NCBI GenBank assembly: GCA_903889785.1
Contig: CAISYT010000078.1
Coordinates: 1-14,702, forward strand
Source: an uncultured Caulobacterales bacterium
GTDB taxonomy: Bacteria; Pseudomonadota; Alphaproteobacteria; Caulobacterales; Caulobacteraceae
Length of the DNA stretch: 14,702 nt
Direction of reading: 5' to 3'
How positions within the stretch are numbered: position 1 is the stretch's first letter; each line of letters starts with the position of its first letter. The position numbers and the translations under genes were made by a program. The notes beneath the pieces were generated by a model. That model saw only the letters and a program-made list of their open reading frames with translations. It did not search any database and had not been told where the DNA came from. This document shows positions 13,078 through 14,702 of the stretch, piece by piece.

Positions 13078-14466
13078 TTAGGTATTCATCGACTGGAAGA
13101 AGTCGCCGTTGTTCTTACTCTGGCGCAGCTTGTCCATCAGGAACTCAATGGCATCTTGCGGGCCCATCGGATTCAGAATGCGACGGAGAATATAGGTCTT
13201 CTGCAGCTGTTCCTTCGGTGTGATCAGCTCTTCCTTACGGGTGCCAGATTTTAGGATATCGATCGCCGGGAAGATCCGTTTATCGGCAACCTTACGGTCC
13301 AAGATGATTTCACTGTTACCGGTGCCCTTGAACTCTTCGAAGATGACTTCATCCATCCGCGAGCCCGTTTCGATCAGGGCTGTGGCAATGATGGTGAGCG
13401 AACCGCCTTCTTCCACATTACGGGCCGCGCCGAAGAAGCGCTTGGGCCGCTGCAGCGCGTTGGCGTCCACGCCACCGGTCAGTACCTTGCCTGAGGATGG
13501 CACCACCGTATTGTAGGCGCGCCCCAGTCGGGTAACCGAGTCTAGCAGGATGATGACGTCGCGCTTGTGTTCGACCAGGCGCTTGGCCTTCTCGATGACC
13601 ATCTCGGCCACCTGCACGTGTCGCGTGGGGGGCTCGTCAAAGGTCGAGGAAATCACCTCACCCTTAACGGTGCGCTGCATGTCGGTGACCTCTTCCGGCC
13701 GCTCATCGATCAACAGCACGATCAGGTAACATTCGGGGTGGTTCGCTGCGATCGACTTGGCCATGTTCTGCAACATCACCGTCTTACCGACTCGTGGCGG
13801 CGCCACGATAAGGCAGCGCTGTCCCTTGCCAAGCGGGGCGACAATATCGATGATCCGGCCCGAACGGTCTTTCAGGGTTGGGTCTTCGATTTCCATCTTT
13901 AGCCGCTCCTCTGGATAGAGCGGTGTCAGGTTGTCAAAGTGCACCTTGTGGCGGACGCTTTCGGGGTTTTCGAAATTAACCCGCGAAACATTGGTCAGGG
14001 CAAAGTAGCGCTCGCCGTCCCGCGGCGCACGGATGGCACCTTCGACGGTGTCACCTGTCCGCAGGCCAAACCGCCGAATCTGTGAGGGGCTGACGTAGAT
14101 GTCGTCGGGACCCGGCAGATAGTTCGATTCCGGCGAGCGCAGGAATCCAAACCCGTCTTGTACCACTTCAAGCGTACCGCTGCCGCTGATTTCCAAGGCC
14201 TCGTCAGCAATAGCCTTGAGGATCGCAAACATCATGTCTTGCTTACGCATGGAGTTGGCGTTTTCGATCTCCAGCTTTTCGGCCAGGGCCAGGAGGTCTG
14301 CCGGGGTCTTGTCTTTCAGCTCCTGAAGCGACATCGAACTGATACCTAAGCTGGCGATAACGGCGGCGAGATCAGCGCCATCATCCTGGCCGGCACCATC
14401 AACCTCGACTGCAGCCGGGTTGGCTGCAGACAAAACATCATCGTGTTCTGTTATTTCGTCAGACAT
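13078..14466 (-). CDS. rho: Transcription termination factor Rho
   Basis: Rho is the hexameric RNA helicase that ends transcription at Rho-dependent sites. From the ATG at 14466 it is 462 residues, longer than E. coli Rho (419) because of an acidic N-terminal extension before LQELKDKTPADLLALAEKL. The RNA-binding fold has QDGFGFLRS (103-111) and NYLPGPDDIYVSPSQIRRF. The ATPase domain has Walker A APPRVGKT (222-229), LLIDERPEEVTDM, Walker B VIILLDSVTRLGRAYN (304-319), LTGGVDANAL, and DRKVADKRIFPAIDI near the C-terminus. An in-frame ATG at 14478 would add MRHP; I prefer 14466 because GAGA sits 6 bases ahead of it, whereas the purine site of the upper start is too close and lies inside a hairpin stem. 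It is convergent with qorA and has a structured leader. Confidence 0.97.
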   Translation of the reverse strand: MSDEITEHDDVLSAANPAAVEVDGAGQDDGADLAAVIASLGISSMSLQELKDKTPADLLALAEKLEIENANSMRKQDMMFAILKAIADEALEISGSGTLEVVQDGFGFLRSPESNYLPGPDDIYVSPSQIRRFGLRTGDTVEGAIRAPRDGERYFALTNVSRVNFENPESVRHKVHFDNLTPLYPEERLKMEIEDPTLKDRSGRIIDIVAPLGKGQRCLIVAPPRVGKTVMLQNMAKSIAANHPECYLIVLLIDERPEEVTDMQRTVKGEVISSTFDEPPTRHVQVAEMVIEKAKRLVEHKRDVIILLDSVTRLGRAYNTVVPSSGKVLTGGVDANALQRPKRFFGAARNVEEGGSLTIIATALIETGSRMDEVIFEEFKGTGNSEIILDRKVADKRIFPAIDILKSGTRKEELITPKEQLQKTYILRRILNPMGPQDAIEFLMDKLRQSKNNGDFFQSMNT

Positions 14467-14481
14467 GGGGTGTCTCATAAC

Positions 14482-14507
14482 TCTCGGATAGGCCGCGCGA
14501 TCCGAGA
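14482..14507 (-). promoter_or_regulatory. Hairpin in the rho leader next to the start codons
   Basis: TCTCGGAT (14482-14489) and ATCCGAGA (14500-14507) form a perfect 8-bp stem with a 10-base loop. In the rho mRNA its 3' arm ends 3 bases before the ATG at 14478 and contains GAGA, the only ribosome-binding candidate for that start. It could tune rho translation or shift initiation to the ATG at 14466. Confidence 0.4.
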
Positions 14508-14702
14508 AAACTCCCAGACCTCGAGCGTGGTGTTATTTTCATCGTCGGCGGCAAAAGACCGCAAGGTTTAGTTCCGGGGGCGGACCGTAAGGGGAACCCT
14601 TGAGCTCATGGTCCGCAAAAAGGCAGGCACGCCAAGTCTATCGACCCGGCGTGGGTAGGGCACGCAAACCACAGCGTGCCGGTTGGGTCAAGCGCGGAGC
14701 CC
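14508..14702 (-). promoter_or_regulatory. Upstream leader of rho with two further inverted repeats
   Basis: No gene is recognisable in this stretch. GCGGACC (14580-14586) pairs with GGTCCGC (14610-14616), with AAGGG/CCCTT nested inside. GGCACGC (14659-14665) pairs with GCGTGCC (14674-14680) around an 8-base loop. Neither has a following U tract on either strand. TTGACC near 14688-14693 on the reverse strand resembles a -35 element, but no good -10 follows. One reverse frame is open from the window edge to a stop at 14606-14608 and could be the tail of another gene, though its translation is not recognisable. Rho autoregulates through its leader in E. coli, so a long leader fits. Confidence 0.35.

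Noticed and set aside
14608..14658. 16-codon plus-strand frame MVRKKAGTPS in the rho upstream region
   Set aside because: It is very short, its purine-rich stretch is too far upstream, and it overlaps an inverted repeat; there is no support that it is translated.

Overview
This window reads as a GC-rich alphaproteobacterial chromosome segment close to the replication origin, most likely from the order Caulobacterales. Three things point there. ParB begins EGRRGLGRGLSALLGE and ParA ends RQAQAA, which closely match the Caulobacter crescentus proteins as I remember them. Three copies of the Caulobacter-type centromere site (core TTTCACGTGAAA) lie beside parAB. GANTC, the CcrM methylation site, is scarce: I count 21 in 14.7 kb. 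The block leuS-lptE-holA / parB-parA-rsmG-mnmG-mnmE / rho is a recognisable origin-proximal arrangement in Alphaproteobacteria. I ran no database search, so all family names come from recognised sequence motifs.

Layout, left to right. (1) Positions 1-207, minus strand: the 5' end of an exported protein with a signal peptide, cut by the window edge. (2) A 327-bp divergent intergenic region. (3) Positions 535-5868, plus strand: a DUF3576 lipoprotein, leuS, lptE and holA, packed with 12, 0 and 0 bp between them, then a DUF3297 protein and a GFA-family zinc protein. (4) Positions 5886-11790, minus strand, convergent with the preceding block: a DUF6489 protein, mnmE, mnmG, rsmG, parA and parB in transcription order. 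(5) Position 11863 onward, plus strand: a QorA-type quinone oxidoreductase, divergent from DUF6489 across 72 bp. (6) Positions 13078-14466, minus strand: rho, convergent with qorA, with a 224+ bp leader that contains three inverted repeats.

How the parts work together. ParA, ParB and the parS sites at 8672, 10143 and 12263 form the chromosome segregation locus. MnmE and MnmG jointly make the wobble-uridine modification of tRNA, and RsmG methylates 16S rRNA. LeuS charges tRNA-Leu, LptE helps deliver lipopolysaccharide to the outer membrane, HolA is the clamp-loader delta subunit, and Rho terminates transcription.

I found no mobile element, CRISPR array, tRNA, rRNA or unknown multigene system. 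The most distinctive signals are centromere sites embedded in coding sequence: two of the three parS copies force the same peptide, FHVK, into two unrelated enzymes. The structured rho leader and the small DUF6489 gene at the head of the mnmE operon are next in interest.
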